Shown here: positions 1-10,290 of the stretch, in pieces | How the letters are laid out: each line of letters opens with the position of its first letter | Numbering within the stretch: the first letter of the stretch is position 1 | Origin: Selaginella moellendorffii | Taxonomy: Eukaryota > Streptophyta > Lycopodiopsida > Selaginellales > Selaginellaceae | Direction: 5' to 3' | DNA length: 64,000 bases | Assembly: GCF_000143415.4 (NCBI RefSeq) | Contig: NW_003314284.1 | Location: 1,282,984 to 1,346,983 of the forward strand | Notes under the pieces: generated by a model | Databases searched by the model: none | What the model was told of the DNA's origin: nothing | What the model saw: only the letters and a program-made list of their open reading frames with translations | Made by a program: the position numbers and the translations under genes

Positions 1-109
1 AATGAATTTCGAATGAAATGTTTGTGAGAAACTCAATTATAATTAATTTTAAATTTATAACCATGTTGAAATCTAGACTGTCACTCAATTACAAGCGTTG
101 GAATTGTGC

Positions 110-300
110 AATGTGCTAGGATAGTGCTGATCTCAGCTGGAGCTGGATTGGCCGCTAGAGCTGGATCACTGCGTTCTCGTGGCTGCACTGTTGCATTGCT
201 GGATGGAGCTGGATCGCTGCTTGCTTGTGGCTGCACCGCTGACTTGCTACGCTGCTTGCTCGAGCTAGATCACTACACCGCTGCATTGCTGGATGGGCTG
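110..300. repeat. Imperfect GC-rich minisatellite
   Basis: The phrases 'ggctgcac', 'gcattgctggatgg' and 'gagctggatc' recur three or four times with variable spacing, giving an imperfect tandem repeat with a period of roughly 60 bp. One frame stays open for 73 codons, but its protein is a low-complexity Ala/Leu/Gly repeat and I do not regard it as a gene. Confidence 0.5.
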
Positions 301-329
301 CTCACTGAATGTGTCCCTGGAAATTAGAG

Positions 330-1715
330 AGCTACTCTACACGTACTCCATGTCAAATGCCAAAGCACCTAGCGAAATGAACTTTCAGAAGTTTAGAAGT
401 TTGGACTGACCAAAATTTGCAGCATTGTATCGATGTTGTTTCCTCTCGCTGGACGAGCCTCCAAAGTAGATTATTCTATGAATTTAAAGGAGTGCCTGTT
501 GTCGATCAAGTTGGTTTCACTAGTTGCTGCACATACGCCTGGACACCACTTCAAAGATTTAGAACTCACTGACAATTATTTTTTCTATAGAAAACACACC
601 TTTCTCGTTAGCCAGCACTTGCGAGCTGCTTCTCGGTTTTGCGTGAGCCTCCTCAGCGGCTGCAAACGGAACACTGCAGTTCCAGCATGCTTAGAAAGCT
701 CTACCTTGGAATCAGCTGATTTTCAGGCTTTGAAACAAAAGCAAAAAAATTAGCACACTTCCAAGAGAAAGAAAAAAATTCCTTGCAAAGAAACTCAAGG
801 AGGATTGGATACCTTTGGAGAAGGCTCAACGTCTATGGAGTTGTCTGTAAGTGGACTAGTGTCAGCCATGCCCCATTTTGTGTTAGCGTTACTGTCAAGC
901 TCCAAGTTCCTATCGGATGCAACCTTTTGATGCGCGTAGTAAATATCAGTTTTGTAATGGACGTGGAAGTTGGGAAAAGCTGGAGAAAAGAAAGAGATCC
1001 AAGAGGACAAAATGTATCTCTGCCGCTGCCTATCACTCATTCTGGAGAATCAAGAGAAGCAAGATCAACACAGAGCGGAGAACACTCGCAAGTAAAACAG
1101 AAACTTACACTGGGATGTTTACGCGGAAGTGTACGAATTGATCACCATTAGCGTGTCGTTGCGTGACTTTGATACCTGTGGAAGACAGAGGATTGAAACT
1201 AAACTCTCAAATCGTCACAAGTATCAGACCAGGTTGAGTACCAGGCTTGACCCCGCAAAACCACATGTCCTTGAAAAGTATAGCCTACCTTCAACACGAA
1301 TGATCGTTGGCATTTCAATGGTTCCACCCAGAACAGCCTTGAAAAGATTTCAAGTTCTTCCATCAAAGAATGAGCAAGAAAAACAGAAAAGTGAGACATC
1401 GCAATCGACAGCATGCAACCCTCCATTTTACTACACAGGGAACACACTCAAGGATCTCAGCCAAGAAAACGAAAAAGAAAGAAAAGTCCTACTACATTTC
1501 ATGTAGATACGAGAATGGAAGACCAGAGCTGCGGCATACATAAGAAACCCCCTCCAATCCACGCGATTGCTCCAATCTGCTGCTAGAATGCAATAAAGAT
1601 TCTTACCGATTAGCAATCCCTCGACCCACTAGTTTGATGATATATAATTTTACATAACATTGTCATATATAGGCATAAATACATGTGGCACATCAACTGA
1701 ATTTTACTGAATCCT
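330..1715. other. Spacer with no recognisable gene
   Basis: Several short open frames occur on both strands, the longest about 125 codons. None resembles a family I know, and none matches another part of the window. An unrecognised degenerate gene cannot be excluded. Confidence 0.4.
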
Positions 1716-1719
1716 CAGA

Positions 1720-1855
1720 TTCCTCTGCAACATCTCCTTATCTGGGTACACGCCCTTGTTGAACATAAACTAGAGCACCTTGCAAGCCTTGTTGAGTGAC
1801 TTATAGATTGCCAGGCACACCCCTCACGATCACTTGTAGGCTTCTTGGACCAAAG
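1720..1855 (-). pseudogene. Relic of the P-class PPR gene (C-terminal repeats)
   Basis: This stretch aligns by eye with about 32,518-32,690 inside the intact PPR gene. The shared run begins near 'gggtacacg', continues through 'cttgttgaacataaact' and resumes at 'cccctcacgatca'. Stops, internal deletions and C-to-T/G-to-A-rich divergence show that it is dead. It lies directly next to an ARPC2 relic on the same strand. Confidence 0.7.
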
Positions 1856-2019
1856 GTTCATATTACTTCACATCTAGCCTCCAATTATATTGTTAGTTTC
1901 ATTAGTATCAGAGTCTTCTGAATTTGTGATATATTTTAGAGGGTAATTATAGAATCTTCTTGTATTTGAAGATTTGCTGGGATGAACAATTCCCAAGTGG
2001 TTGACTAAGATGTTGGCCA

Positions 2020-2510
2020 GGATCTCACATGAGCATAGTTCATCTGAATAAGGCTTTTTTCTCATCTGTGTGTGCATATGAAAACTTTGAAACACTTCAA
2101 TAAGGAGAGAAAATGAAACACCAATGCTTCATGAGAATAGTTCACCTAAATAAGGCTCTATAAGCTAAGCTTCTAGCTTCTATAAGCTCCTAGAAAAGTT
2201 CTAATACAGAGACTGGAAAAACCTAGGCAAGAACAGCATTGTTGACATTGAAAAAATTGGAAAGATCATATTCACTTTGTCAGTCTAGAGCTTGCTCTTT
2301 TCCGAAAAGCAACAAAAGACACACACATGGAAGAGCAACAAAAGGACAATTCTTTGGGACGGTAAAGTAGTTTGTGTCAAATGACACAATGTTCTCAAAT
2401 CTCTCAAAGGGGAGCTACCATACTAAGCCAAGGAAATTTGGTTAAAACCCACTTCTTAGATTACATCTGAATGAGCGTGGCTCCTTGGCAACAAACTTAG
2501 ATTAGGACCA
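2020..2510 (-). pseudogene. Relic of the ARPC2 gene (Arp2/3 complex subunit)
   Basis: The stretch matches the intact ARPC2 gene at 44,738-46,177 in the same 3'-to-5' order. The penultimate exon is recognisable at 2040-2095, the central exons at 2200-2430, and the 'ggctccttggcaac' exon edge near 2480. It is AT-enriched, full of stops and has lost introns and exon parts. No function is expected. Confidence 0.7.
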
Positions 2511-2586
2511 TTGAGGACTGGTGATAAAAAAACTTAATATTTAATATAAGTTTAATTTAGATTGCAGTCAGTGGAAAAGAAAAATT

Positions 2587-3543
2587 TCATACTTTTTCAA
2601 CCATTTTATGCTCCTGAAACCATTTTATAAATGAATGCATACCTTTCTCAAATGAAATATAAGATTTAAGAAGCAATAGATTTGTAGGAGGCTCATATGC
2701 AATCTCATAAGGGCCTGGATTCTCATCCTCAATTTCAACAATCCAAGCTTTAAGATTTGTAAGCGTTTCTACAACCTTAATCACTCCTTTAAATGGAATA
2801 GGGGGCCATGGTGTCCCAATATCATATAAATTCACTTGTCCCATGCTGTGACTTGATAGAATACTATTGATCATCACAGCTACTGCATCATCAATGTATA
2901 TATAGTTTTGTCGCCCTTTCCTTTGCTCCCATAATGGAACATCAGTCTTATGCAATATCTGATCAACAAACTTGTAATAGGGAAAATCTGGACGACCATA
3001 GCTCCCATAAACTGTACTAAACCTCCATTCCACAACTGGAAATGGTAGCTTTGGTGCCAAAGATTCAACTAACTTCTCCGCAGAACGGCTTGAAGGGATG
3101 TAAAAGCGATTTGGGCTTGCAAAAAAGAAACCTTGCATGGATGGAACACTGCATGCCGCATCAAGCAGTGACTTCATAGTTCTCTCATTGTCCTCCAAAT
3201 TCCAACTATGCTCTTGCTGTGTAAAATCCACTACAATGTTTGGCTTCTTACTCCTTATCACGGCCATGGCCAACTCTGGATCTGTGGCACTTCCATAAAC
3301 CACTTCAATACCCTTACTCTCAAGAAGAGGGGACCTCTCTGAACGCTCCACATCCAAGCCCGTCACCAGAAATCGTAGATTGGGATGCTTGTGTGCCTCC
3401 AATCCCAAAGCAAGCTGGCTACCAAGAAACCCACTTGCACCCACAATCAAAACCCGATATTCTTTTTTCTTTCTCATCTGGAAGATCAGCCAACCAAGTA
3501 AAACAAGGACAAAGACACAAAGCAACACTGTGTTGGGAGACAT
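2587..3543 (-). CDS. Membrane-anchored extended SDR, UDP-glucuronate 4-epimerase-like
   Basis: This single-exon frame gives 318 aa from the ATG at 3543; an in-frame ATG at 3630 would add 29 aa. I prefer 3543 because one hydrophobic segment (residues about 6-21) then precedes a basic stretch, as in Golgi type II epimerases. The Rossmann motif GASGFLG follows. Downstream it has the epimerase pattern STVYG..GRPD and QNYIYIDDA. Plant UDP-glucuronate 4-epimerases (GAE), which make UDP-galacturonate for pectin, share this order. The usual YxxxK catalytic pair is not visible: the equivalent region reads RFYIPSSRSAEK. Activity is therefore uncertain. A broken paralogue lies head to head at 4225-5284. 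Codon use is more AT-rich than in that copy. Confidence 0.75.
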   Translation of the reverse strand: MSPNTVLLCVFVLVLLGWLIFQMRKKKEYRVLIVGASGFLGSQLALGLEAHKHPNLRFLVTGLDVERSERSPLLESKGIEVVYGSATDPELAMAVIRSKKPNIVVDFTQQEHSWNLEDNERTMKSLLDAACSVPSMQGFFFASPNRFYIPSSRSAEKLVESLAPKLPFPVVEWRFSTVYGSYGRPDFPYYKFVDQILHKTDVPLWEQRKGRQNYIYIDDAVAVMINSILSSHSMGQVNLYDIGTPWPPIPFKGVIKVVETLTNLKAWIVEIEDENPGPYEIAYEPPTNLLLLKSYISFEKGMHSFIKWFQEHKMVEKV

Positions 3544-3811
3544 AATTTTAAACCCTAATGAAACAAAAAGGACTAAATAGGGCATATAAATAGTTACTAA
3601 AATGGACAAACTTAGATTATAACTGATCACACTGAAATATTAATCCGCGGACTTTTGTCGATTGATAGCGAGTCACCCGGTTGGAGAGGAATAGAAAACA
3701 TAAAAGACCTTCATTTTACTGATTTTGTGCGATTAGAATGCTGGACTTTGACCTTTTCTGATTTCTTTTCCACATATTATGATTGATGGAGGCCAGATCA
3801 ATGGAAGAAAG

Positions 3812-4098
3812 TTTATACGATATAACTCTTACAGTGAAGGTGCATTTCCCAGGAAGCTTTCCAAGCTATCATGGTGTAGTAAAATTCTTTAATTTCACAG
3901 ATGTGATAACTTGGTAGTCTGCTAAAACAAAAATAGAATGCTCTGCTTGATGTTCCGGAACCATTCCATGGACAGATTTTTCTTTGTTATGCCCTAACTC
4001 CACACTGGGTCCTTGGACATAGTTGTCGTTGTTGTGTTGGTTTTTCAGTTCTCCGATTGATTCTGGCTGTCACCACACCGTCGGTGACATGCAATGGG
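3812..4098 (+). repeat. Inverted-repeat arm A (ACR9-derived fragment)
   Basis: This arm is the imperfect reverse complement of 7750-7988. It carries pieces of the last two exons of the ACR9-like gene (40,290-41,813): a 'tatacgatataactct' stretch corresponding to exon YDVTLALK, and 'ggtgacatgcaatggg' from the last exon. About 200 bp of non-ACR9 sequence separates the two pieces in both arms. Arm A has roughly 45 extra bases compared with arm B. Confidence 0.75.
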
Positions 4099-4224
4099 AG
4101 ATTTACCGCTTCTTGCGATTATAACTCCACAATTGAAATCAAAGTGTTTAAACCAATTTCGAAAGCTATTGGCGGGAATCGAAGAGCCCTAAAGTTCCGC
4201 GGTTTAGGGCTTAGGAGCAGAACG

Positions 4225-5284
4225 ATGGCCACGGGAGTCCGGGCGATGGCAACGGCAATGCGCGGATTGGAAGCGGCGATGCGAGCGATGGCGATAAATC
4301 GTCTTTCTCGCTCGTCAGCGGTCTACCCACACACTCCAAGGCAGCCAGGTATCAAGTTCATCAGGACGAGCCTCTATTGCCTGGCTGTGGTTGCGCTGCT
4401 CATAGCCATGCTTTCGATCACACTCCAGGAGAGGGAAGAAGAAGAGAAGCCGTTTAGAGTGCTCGTAATTGGGGCGAGCGGTTTCTTGGGCTATAAATTG
4501 TCCCTCGGCTTGTTGGCCAACACTCGGCCAAAGATAGAGGTGGTGGGAATCGATGCCGAGCGCAACGAGCGAGCACAGCTGCTGGAGAGTGCTGGAATGC
4601 ACATCCTGTATGGGAATGTGACTAAGTGGGCTCTCGCCACCAGCGGTGTGAAGCTCGCACGGCCCCATGCTATCGTGGACTTCACTCAGCAGGAGCATCC
4701 TTGGTGCCTTCCACTCAACCAGCTTACTCTCGGGACCATTCTTGACGCCGCAACTGCGGACAGGTCTGTGAGGTCAGTGTTCTTCGCCAGTCCGAACCGG
4801 TTCTACATCCCTTCTTCTCTATCCGGTGAGCTACTTGCTGCAGCCAAGTCTGTCCTGTTACCGTTTTCTGTGGTGGAGTGGCGATTTAGTACAGTCTACG
4901 GAGAGTTTGGACGAACCGATTACCCGTATTACAAATTCGTGGAGGATATCACCAGTGGCCAGGAAGGCAGAACTACATTTACATCGACGATGCAGTGGCG
5001 GTTATGATCAAGATGATTCTCGACTTCACACATGTCGTTGGTGCTGTTACCGTCGTGGACATCGGCACTCCAACGCCAGCTTTATCGTTCAAGGACGTAA
5101 TTCGAGTGGTGGCCAAAATCTCGGGGAAGAAGCAAAACTCGTCGAGGTTGAGGATGCAAATCCACCGCCGTGGGAGGTAGAGTATGTACCTCCTTCACAC
5201 CTCTACGCACTTGGAAAGTTCACTTCTTTCCAGTCTGGAATGGCGCGTTTCATCGACTGGTACGAGCAGAAGAAGAGTATGTAA
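4225..5284 (+). pseudogene. Second GAE-like SDR copy, frameshifted
   Basis: This is a head-to-head paralogue of the gene at 2587-3543. It has a membrane segment (LYCLAVVALLIAMLSITL), GASGFLG, the shared DFTQQEHPW, RFYIPSS and STVYG motifs. Reading must change frame twice. Near 4950 about 13 residues of the paralogue are replaced by an 11-nt remnant (net 28-nt loss), after which GRQNYIYIDDA resumes in another frame. Near 5125, at a GGGG run, a 1-nt shift leads into EEAKLVEVEDAN and the C-terminus. The second shift could be a sequencing error, but the first is a real deletion. ATG 4225 is favoured over 4057 because upstream sequence belongs to repeat arm A. GC content is higher than in its partner. 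Confidence 0.75.
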
Positions 5285-5399
5285 GTGTCTCTTGCTTGTC
5301 CATTCACTAATGTAATCCAGTACATTCTTGTCTGTGACAGGATCGCTAGGAACGAAGTCAATGACCATACGTAGCTGATGACTAAACAAGTAAGTTTTG

Positions 5400-5870
5400 T
5401 TCTTGAGCAGCTCCTGCCATTGCAGGAATAGAATCGAGCCTGAAGGCTTATTTGCCCCTTTGACAAGCTCTTTGTCGTCTGTGTAGTTCGTGAGCATGAT
5501 GTCTGTGAAGTCTTCCAGTTGGCTTGCAAACTCGTGGCTTTGTGCTCATCAACTATTGCTTGGAAGATATTGTCCTTCTTTGCGGCCAACCTTGACTGTC
5601 CAGTCGATTGTTGTTGATAGTTGTTTTGTCATGGAGGTGGTTCTCATGATCAGCCTTTGATCAGCCTCTGGCAAGAAGTCTGCCATGTGGAAGAGAGCAA
5701 CGTCAACGATGTCGGCAACGATCTCTTTGAACTCTCTCGACTGTTTGCAATCGCCAGTCCCGAGAAACATCAAGATATGTGTGATGATGTTGAAGATACG
5801 AGCTTCCTCACGTCCACGACGAGCTCTCGCGGGCCTGCACCGAGGAACGCGAGAGAAGCCTGGGTCTTCA
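5400..5870 (-). pseudogene. Partial duplicate of the neighbouring P450
   Basis: The relic covers the end of exon 1 and the intron of the P450 at 6000-7548. Recognisable peptides in shifted frames are FLGTGDC, SREFKEIVADIVDVAL, IVDEHKA and MLTNYTDD. The N-terminal third and the whole heme-binding exon are absent, and frameshifts separate the matching blocks. Confidence 0.8.
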
Positions 5871-5999
5871 AGAAGTGAGTATATAAGCGCAGTCGTGAAT
5901 CAAGTTTTAATTGTTATTGTCTTTCTCGTTCCAAGTCGAAGTGGTAACTTTTTATTTCTTGTAGATGGCACATATGAAGGCTCGCAAAGTCACAGGCGA

Positions 6000-7548
6000 C
6001 TAGTATGCATCTTTGGAGAGTTTTGGAGTAGCAACAGCCTTGAGCAGTGGGGTCTCTGGCCAGAGAGGAGAGCAAAAGCCTTCATCGATCGTGAGATCCT
6101 TGACAGCTCTCGGGATTTCTGCGCTCCAGTCGAACGCATGGATCAAGCTCGAGACCGCGAGCTGAGCCGTCTTGAGACCCATCGTCATGGCCGGGCACGA
6201 CCTCCGCCCAGATCCAAATGGAAGAAGCTCGAAATCCTGGCCCCGGACGTCCACGGCCGTCCCGGCGAATCTCTCCGGGAGAAACTCGAGTGGATTCTCC
6301 CAGTAGCTTGGGTCCATCCCGATTGCGTGAGCATTGACAAAGAGGGTGGTGCCTTTGGGTACGTCATAGCCACCGACTTTGCATGCCTGTGTCGACATGT
6401 GAGGGACGAGCAGCGGGACTGGAGGGTGTCGCCGGAGCGTCTCCTTGACGATGCACTGGAGGTATGGGAGCTTCTCTAGATCGGATTCCTCCACTCGCCG
6501 GTGCAAACCCACGACTGCCTCGAGTTCTTGCTGGGCCTTCTCCAATATTCTTGGGTGGCGGATCGTCTCCGTGACAGCCCACTCGATCGTCGCGGAGGTG
6601 GTGTGGGTGCCACCATTGAGCATCTCCTGCGATTGCGAGAATGGAATCGATTAGTCCAGTAGAGAGAGAAGAGGGGACTTCATGGCTTACTTGCACCATT
6701 GCTTTGATAAGCTCTTCGTCGTCTGCGTAGTTCGTGAGCATGACGTGTGTGAAGTCTTCCACCGCGTTGGCCTGCAAACGCGCGGCTTTGTGTTCGTCAA
6801 CTATTCTCTGGAAGAACTTGTCCTTCTTCGCGGCCAGCCTCTTGAGCTGTGGGACTGTCCAGTCGATCCATCGCAGTCTCTCCGGCACAAAGTCCGCGAC
6901 GTGGAACTGTAGAGCAACGTCAACGATGCCGGCAACGATCTCTTTGAACTCTCTCGACTCTTCGCAATCGCCGGTCCCGAGAAACCTCTTGCTCATCACT
7001 ATCTGTGTGATGATGTTGAAGATGAAGATGGAGACGAGCTTCCTCACGTCCACGACGCCGTTCTCCGAGCTCTCGCGAGCCACTGCGGACAGCAAAAGCG
7101 AGACCTCAGCGGCCCTCACGCTCGCAAACGAATCCATGCGCTTGCTTGTGAAGAGCTGGAGCGTGCACAGCTTCCTCATGTTCTTCCAGTGCTCGCCGTA
7201 TGGGGCGATCCCCATGATCCGGAAGTTGTAGCCCAGATGCTCTCCAGCAACCATGTAGGGCCTGGAAGCAAACGCCACGTCTTGCGTGTGGAGAACCTCC
7301 CTCGCCATCTCCGCGCTCGACACGACGATCGCACGGGTCCATCCCAGCCTCAAGAAGAGGATCGGTCCCAGCTTGTTGGAGAGCCTCTGGAGAGTGATGT
7401 GGGCGTCCTTCCCAGCGAGATGAGCCAAGTGTCCGATGAGCGGAATCCCCAATGGAGACGGGGGCAGCCGAAGCTTTGGGCGAACGCTCAACTTCCAGAG
7501 AAAGATCGCGATGGCAATGGCGATGGTACTCAAGACGTAAACCCCCAT
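6000..7548 (-). CDS. Cytochrome P450, plant A-type (CYP71 clan)
   Basis: This microsomal heme-thiolate monooxygenase is about 494 aa, the usual family length. Exon 1 is 7548-6691 and exon 2 is 6626-6000, joined in phase 0 over a 66-bp GT-AG intron. The start is set at the Met before the hydrophobic anchor (VYVLSTIAIAIAIFLW) and the proline hinge LPPSPLGIPLIGHL; an upstream in-frame Met at 7674 would add an unusual leader. Motifs are I-helix GGTHTT, K-helix ETLR, PERF and heme loop FGSGRRSCPA. The loop is atypical because the residue two after the heme Cys is Ala instead of Gly. The substrate cannot be inferred. A fragmentary copy lies just downstream at 5400-5870. Confidence 0.9.
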
Positions 7549-7715
7549 TTGCGCGGGAGGGAGCTCTAGAATTCGAGAGGCTGGCTCTGGCCTTTCGAGC
7601 GGAGCTGTGGGGTATAAGTATGGAACCCAAGCAACGTCTCCCTTGCCGGCACAGAAGTTATCAACTTGAAACACTCCTCATGAAGTTGACATTCCAAAAC
7701 TGTAGGATATCCTTA

Positions 7716-8432
7716 AAAAAAATTGTGGCGAAGTTTCAACTAGATTCTCACCCATTGCATGTCACCGACAGTGTGGTGACAGCCAGAATCAATCAGAGAA
7801 CTGAAAAACCAACACAACAACAACAACTATTTCCGAGTTAGGGCATAACAAAGAAAAATAAGCAGCGCATTCTATTTTTGTTTTAGTAGACTATCAAGTT
7901 ATCACATCTGTGAAATTAAAGAATTTTACACTACACCATGAAGCTTCCTGGGAAATGCAGCTTCAATGTAAGAGTTATGTCGTATAAAACCCGGTGCCGC
8001 CAATAGATGCTGGCGGCCTCCACGAGACAGAGCCAAGAAGGTGGCGCCAACGATGGCCACTCCCATCATCTCCAGCTCTGCGAGGGCCAGTGAGATTGGA
8101 ACCGTCTGGAAGATTGTGCGTCCACCATGGCCGCTGGAGAGAGAAAAAATGCTACCTTTAGCTAGCTGTCTGCCAAGAACAAAAAACAAGAGACAAGAGC
8201 GATGAGGGCGGCCTGATGTTTCACTTGAGTGATCAATTAGACCACGACTGCCAGAGCAAGCAACCCCGCTTGGAACACCACAGCATACAATGCACGAAAG
8301 ATTCAAACAAGCGTTTTGCAAAATCAAGAGCACCCCGAGTTTCTCGACGTCCTGCTGAGCGAAGAGAGAGGGCCGAGCGAATCGTAAAGCTTACCTTGCC
8401 GCATCAGAAAAGAAGGACAGCGTCTTCCATGA
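7716..8432 (-). pseudogene. Relic of the plastid ferroportin gene, split by ACR9 repeat arm
   Basis: Bases 7724-7747 reproduce 'gtggcgaagtttcaacta' from the last exon of the ferroportin gene at 13,655-16,348. From about 8010 to 8432 the match resumes with that gene's 3' exons and introns, for example 'tgatgtttcacttgag' and 'agcaaccccgcttgga'. In between lies repeat arm B. The original copy was therefore interrupted, probably by insertion of the ACR9-derived sequence. Confidence 0.75.
7750..7988 (-). repeat. Inverted-repeat arm B (ACR9-derived fragment)
   Basis: This arm is the reverse-complement partner of 3812-4098. It reads 'cccattgcatgtcaccga' (ACR9 last exon), then shared unique sequence including 'agttagggcataacaaag', then 'caccatgaagctt..cctgggaaa' and 'agagttatgtcgtata' (end of the preceding ACR9 exon). 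The two arms enclose the broken SDR, the P450 relic and the intact P450. Confidence 0.75.
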
Positions 8433-8530
8433 GCCAGAGCCTTTAGATCTCTCCAAAATGAAATTGAACATTGGAACCAGCGAGAAACTTGGCCAAGTGA
8501 TAGAGCTGGACCGACTCATTGGTGGCATTC
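8433..8530 (-). pseudogene. Relic of mitochondrial pyruvate carrier C-terminus
   Basis: The strings 'aaccagcgagaaactt' and 'gccaagtgatagagctgga' match the last exon of the intact carrier gene at 20,446-20,985, where they encode SVQLYHLA and SFLAGSN. The relic abuts the ferroportin relic, which echoes the order ferroportin - MPC copy seen at 13.6-17 kb. Confidence 0.7.
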
Positions 8531-8729
8531 CATCAAAAAATCCACTCAAACATGTAAATCAATAGAACTCATACATACAATTAGTTTTAAAACCTACTTA
8601 AAAGGTAAGACAAGTAAAAAAACAAGTTGGTTTATTCAAGAAGTTCTTGAGCATTCACCAAAGTTTCCTCGAGCAGCAGTGAGAAAAGAGCAAAGGACGA
8701 GACCTTTGTCGTGGATCACTTAAGCACGG

Positions 8730-9410
8730 CAGTGTGGAGGGCGCCCGTGCCGCCTTCAATTCAATCGTCTAGGATGGCTTCTCGTGGAATCTGCTGCTGG
8801 GAGCGTATGCCCGCAACGGGCATTCTACCATACAATTAGGCAATCTTGAATTGGCGTGAAATCTCTTCGATTGCTTCCTGGACAGGAATGTGATTTCCTG
8901 GACAACGATATGATCTATAAGACTATATACAACTCTTTGAGCTGCATGTACAAAGGAGAGAGCTCAATCCTTTGATCCCTTCTCTGGTGAAGTGACCTGT
9001 GGTTTTGTCTTTTGGAAAATACGCAAGTCAAATTCATCAATAGTATGGAAAATGCGTCAGCCCGAGTAAGTCCTCGACTCAAGCTCGTCCAGAGATGTAG
9101 TGTCGTGGAATGCAATGATCACAGGATATGCCCAGAATGCATCACAAAGATGCTAGATCTCTACCGAGCGATGCTGCTCGAAGGATACAAGCCTATGGAG
9201 GCCACTTTCCTTCCACTCCCTGACACCTGCTACTGCCTCCGTGATGCCAAGTCCGAGCACTGTGGCAAAGGCTGTTACATATTTGGCTCGCTGGCTTCAA
9301 TGGCTCCCCACTGCTCAACTCGACACTTGTCAACATGTATGGGAAGGTCGGAAACCTCAAGTCTGCCAAGGTCGTGTTTATGCAAATGTGAGAGCAAGCC
9401 TTCCATGTAG
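8730..9410 (+). pseudogene. Degenerate PLS-type PPR gene
   Basis: Short peptides typical of plant PPR repeats appear in shifting frames: WNLLLGAYARNGH near 8778, then RNVISWTTI, then RDVVSWNAMITGYAQN near 9090, then LDLYRAMLLEGYKP near 9155 and LVNMYGKVGNLKSAKVVF near 9320. The order and spacing fit a tandem PPR array. Stops and frameshifts throughout make it a pseudogene. Intact relatives are organelle RNA-binding proteins. Confidence 0.75.
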
Positions 9411-9419
9411 AATGCAGTA

Positions 9420-9960
9420 CCCTTTTTTATTTAGGGTGGGCCCATTTGCTTATTTGGATTTGCATTCCACTTCATTATTATAAATTAAAGATTGTTCTAG
9501 TATATTATTAGTTCTCTCAATAAGATCAGAAAAAGTAAGAATACTTTTTGAGGGTGTTGTGTCAGTTAGTGTTACATTAAGGCAACACAGTTGTCCTGTT
9601 GCATGATTTATATGTTCCAATTTAGCCATAATACTAAAGATAATGATAAAAATAAGAAAGAAAATATAAAAAGGAACACTGAGAAAAACCTAAGCCAAGC
9701 TATGCTTATAAATTATAGTTCATTCATTGTCTGATTACAAAATTATAATTTAACGTTACTAATTTAAATTTAGTCGTTAAACATTTAGGGTTGGGTGTGA
9801 TTAAGCGTGACGCAATGTGAGGAGTGGGTAACCATGTAAGAGAGGGTGTTGCATTATGCATTTCTCCTGACTCCATCACCTGACGATCTCCTCATATGCC
9901 CAGCATGGGATAGCACTCACTCTTTAGTTTCATGCAGTTGAACGGCATCGCCACCGATGC
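9420..9960. other. AT-rich spacer
   Basis: I see no coding potential, recognisable RNA gene or repeat structure here. Confidence 0.5.
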
Positions 9961-9974
9961 TGTGACGCTTGCCT

Positions 9975-10290
9975 GGTGAAGCACGGTGGGATTACTCCGT
10001 GTCTAGTGACGAGCAGCCAACTTTCAAGCACTATGTGGTGATCTTGGATATGCTCAGCGCTGGAAGGCTCAAGTATGCCATTCCAGCCGGACTTGGTGTC
10101 GTGGAGGACGCTGCTCAGTGCGTGGTCGAATCACAACAATCCCCACGTTAGAAAACGAGCCGCCGATCGCATCCTAGAGCTCAGCCCAGCGATCCTATTA
10201 GTTTTCCTGTCCCACATCTACTCGGCCCCGGGGAGGCCGAGAAGTTGAGGCGGGATTCATAGAGACAACTTGGGATTTGTCTTATGCGCG
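9975..10290 (+). pseudogene. PPR C-terminal relic
   Basis: The frame at 10,020 reads PTFKHYVVILDMLSAGRLK, close to the HYVCMIDLLGRAGRL consensus of the end of plant PLS-type PPR proteins. Around 10,155-10,215 AADRILELSP and LSHIYSA follow, matching the E motif (AAERLLELDP..YVLLSNIYAA). Frameshifts and short length indicate a relic, possibly the tail of the one at 8730-9410. Confidence 0.55.

Noticed and set aside
106-327. 73-codon open frame
   Set aside because: It is produced by a GC-rich minisatellite, and its protein is low complexity.
3812-7988. A DNA transposon with terminal inverted repeats
   Set aside because: The arms consist of host-gene fragments, there is no transposase, and no target-site duplication was seen; kept only as a structural finding.
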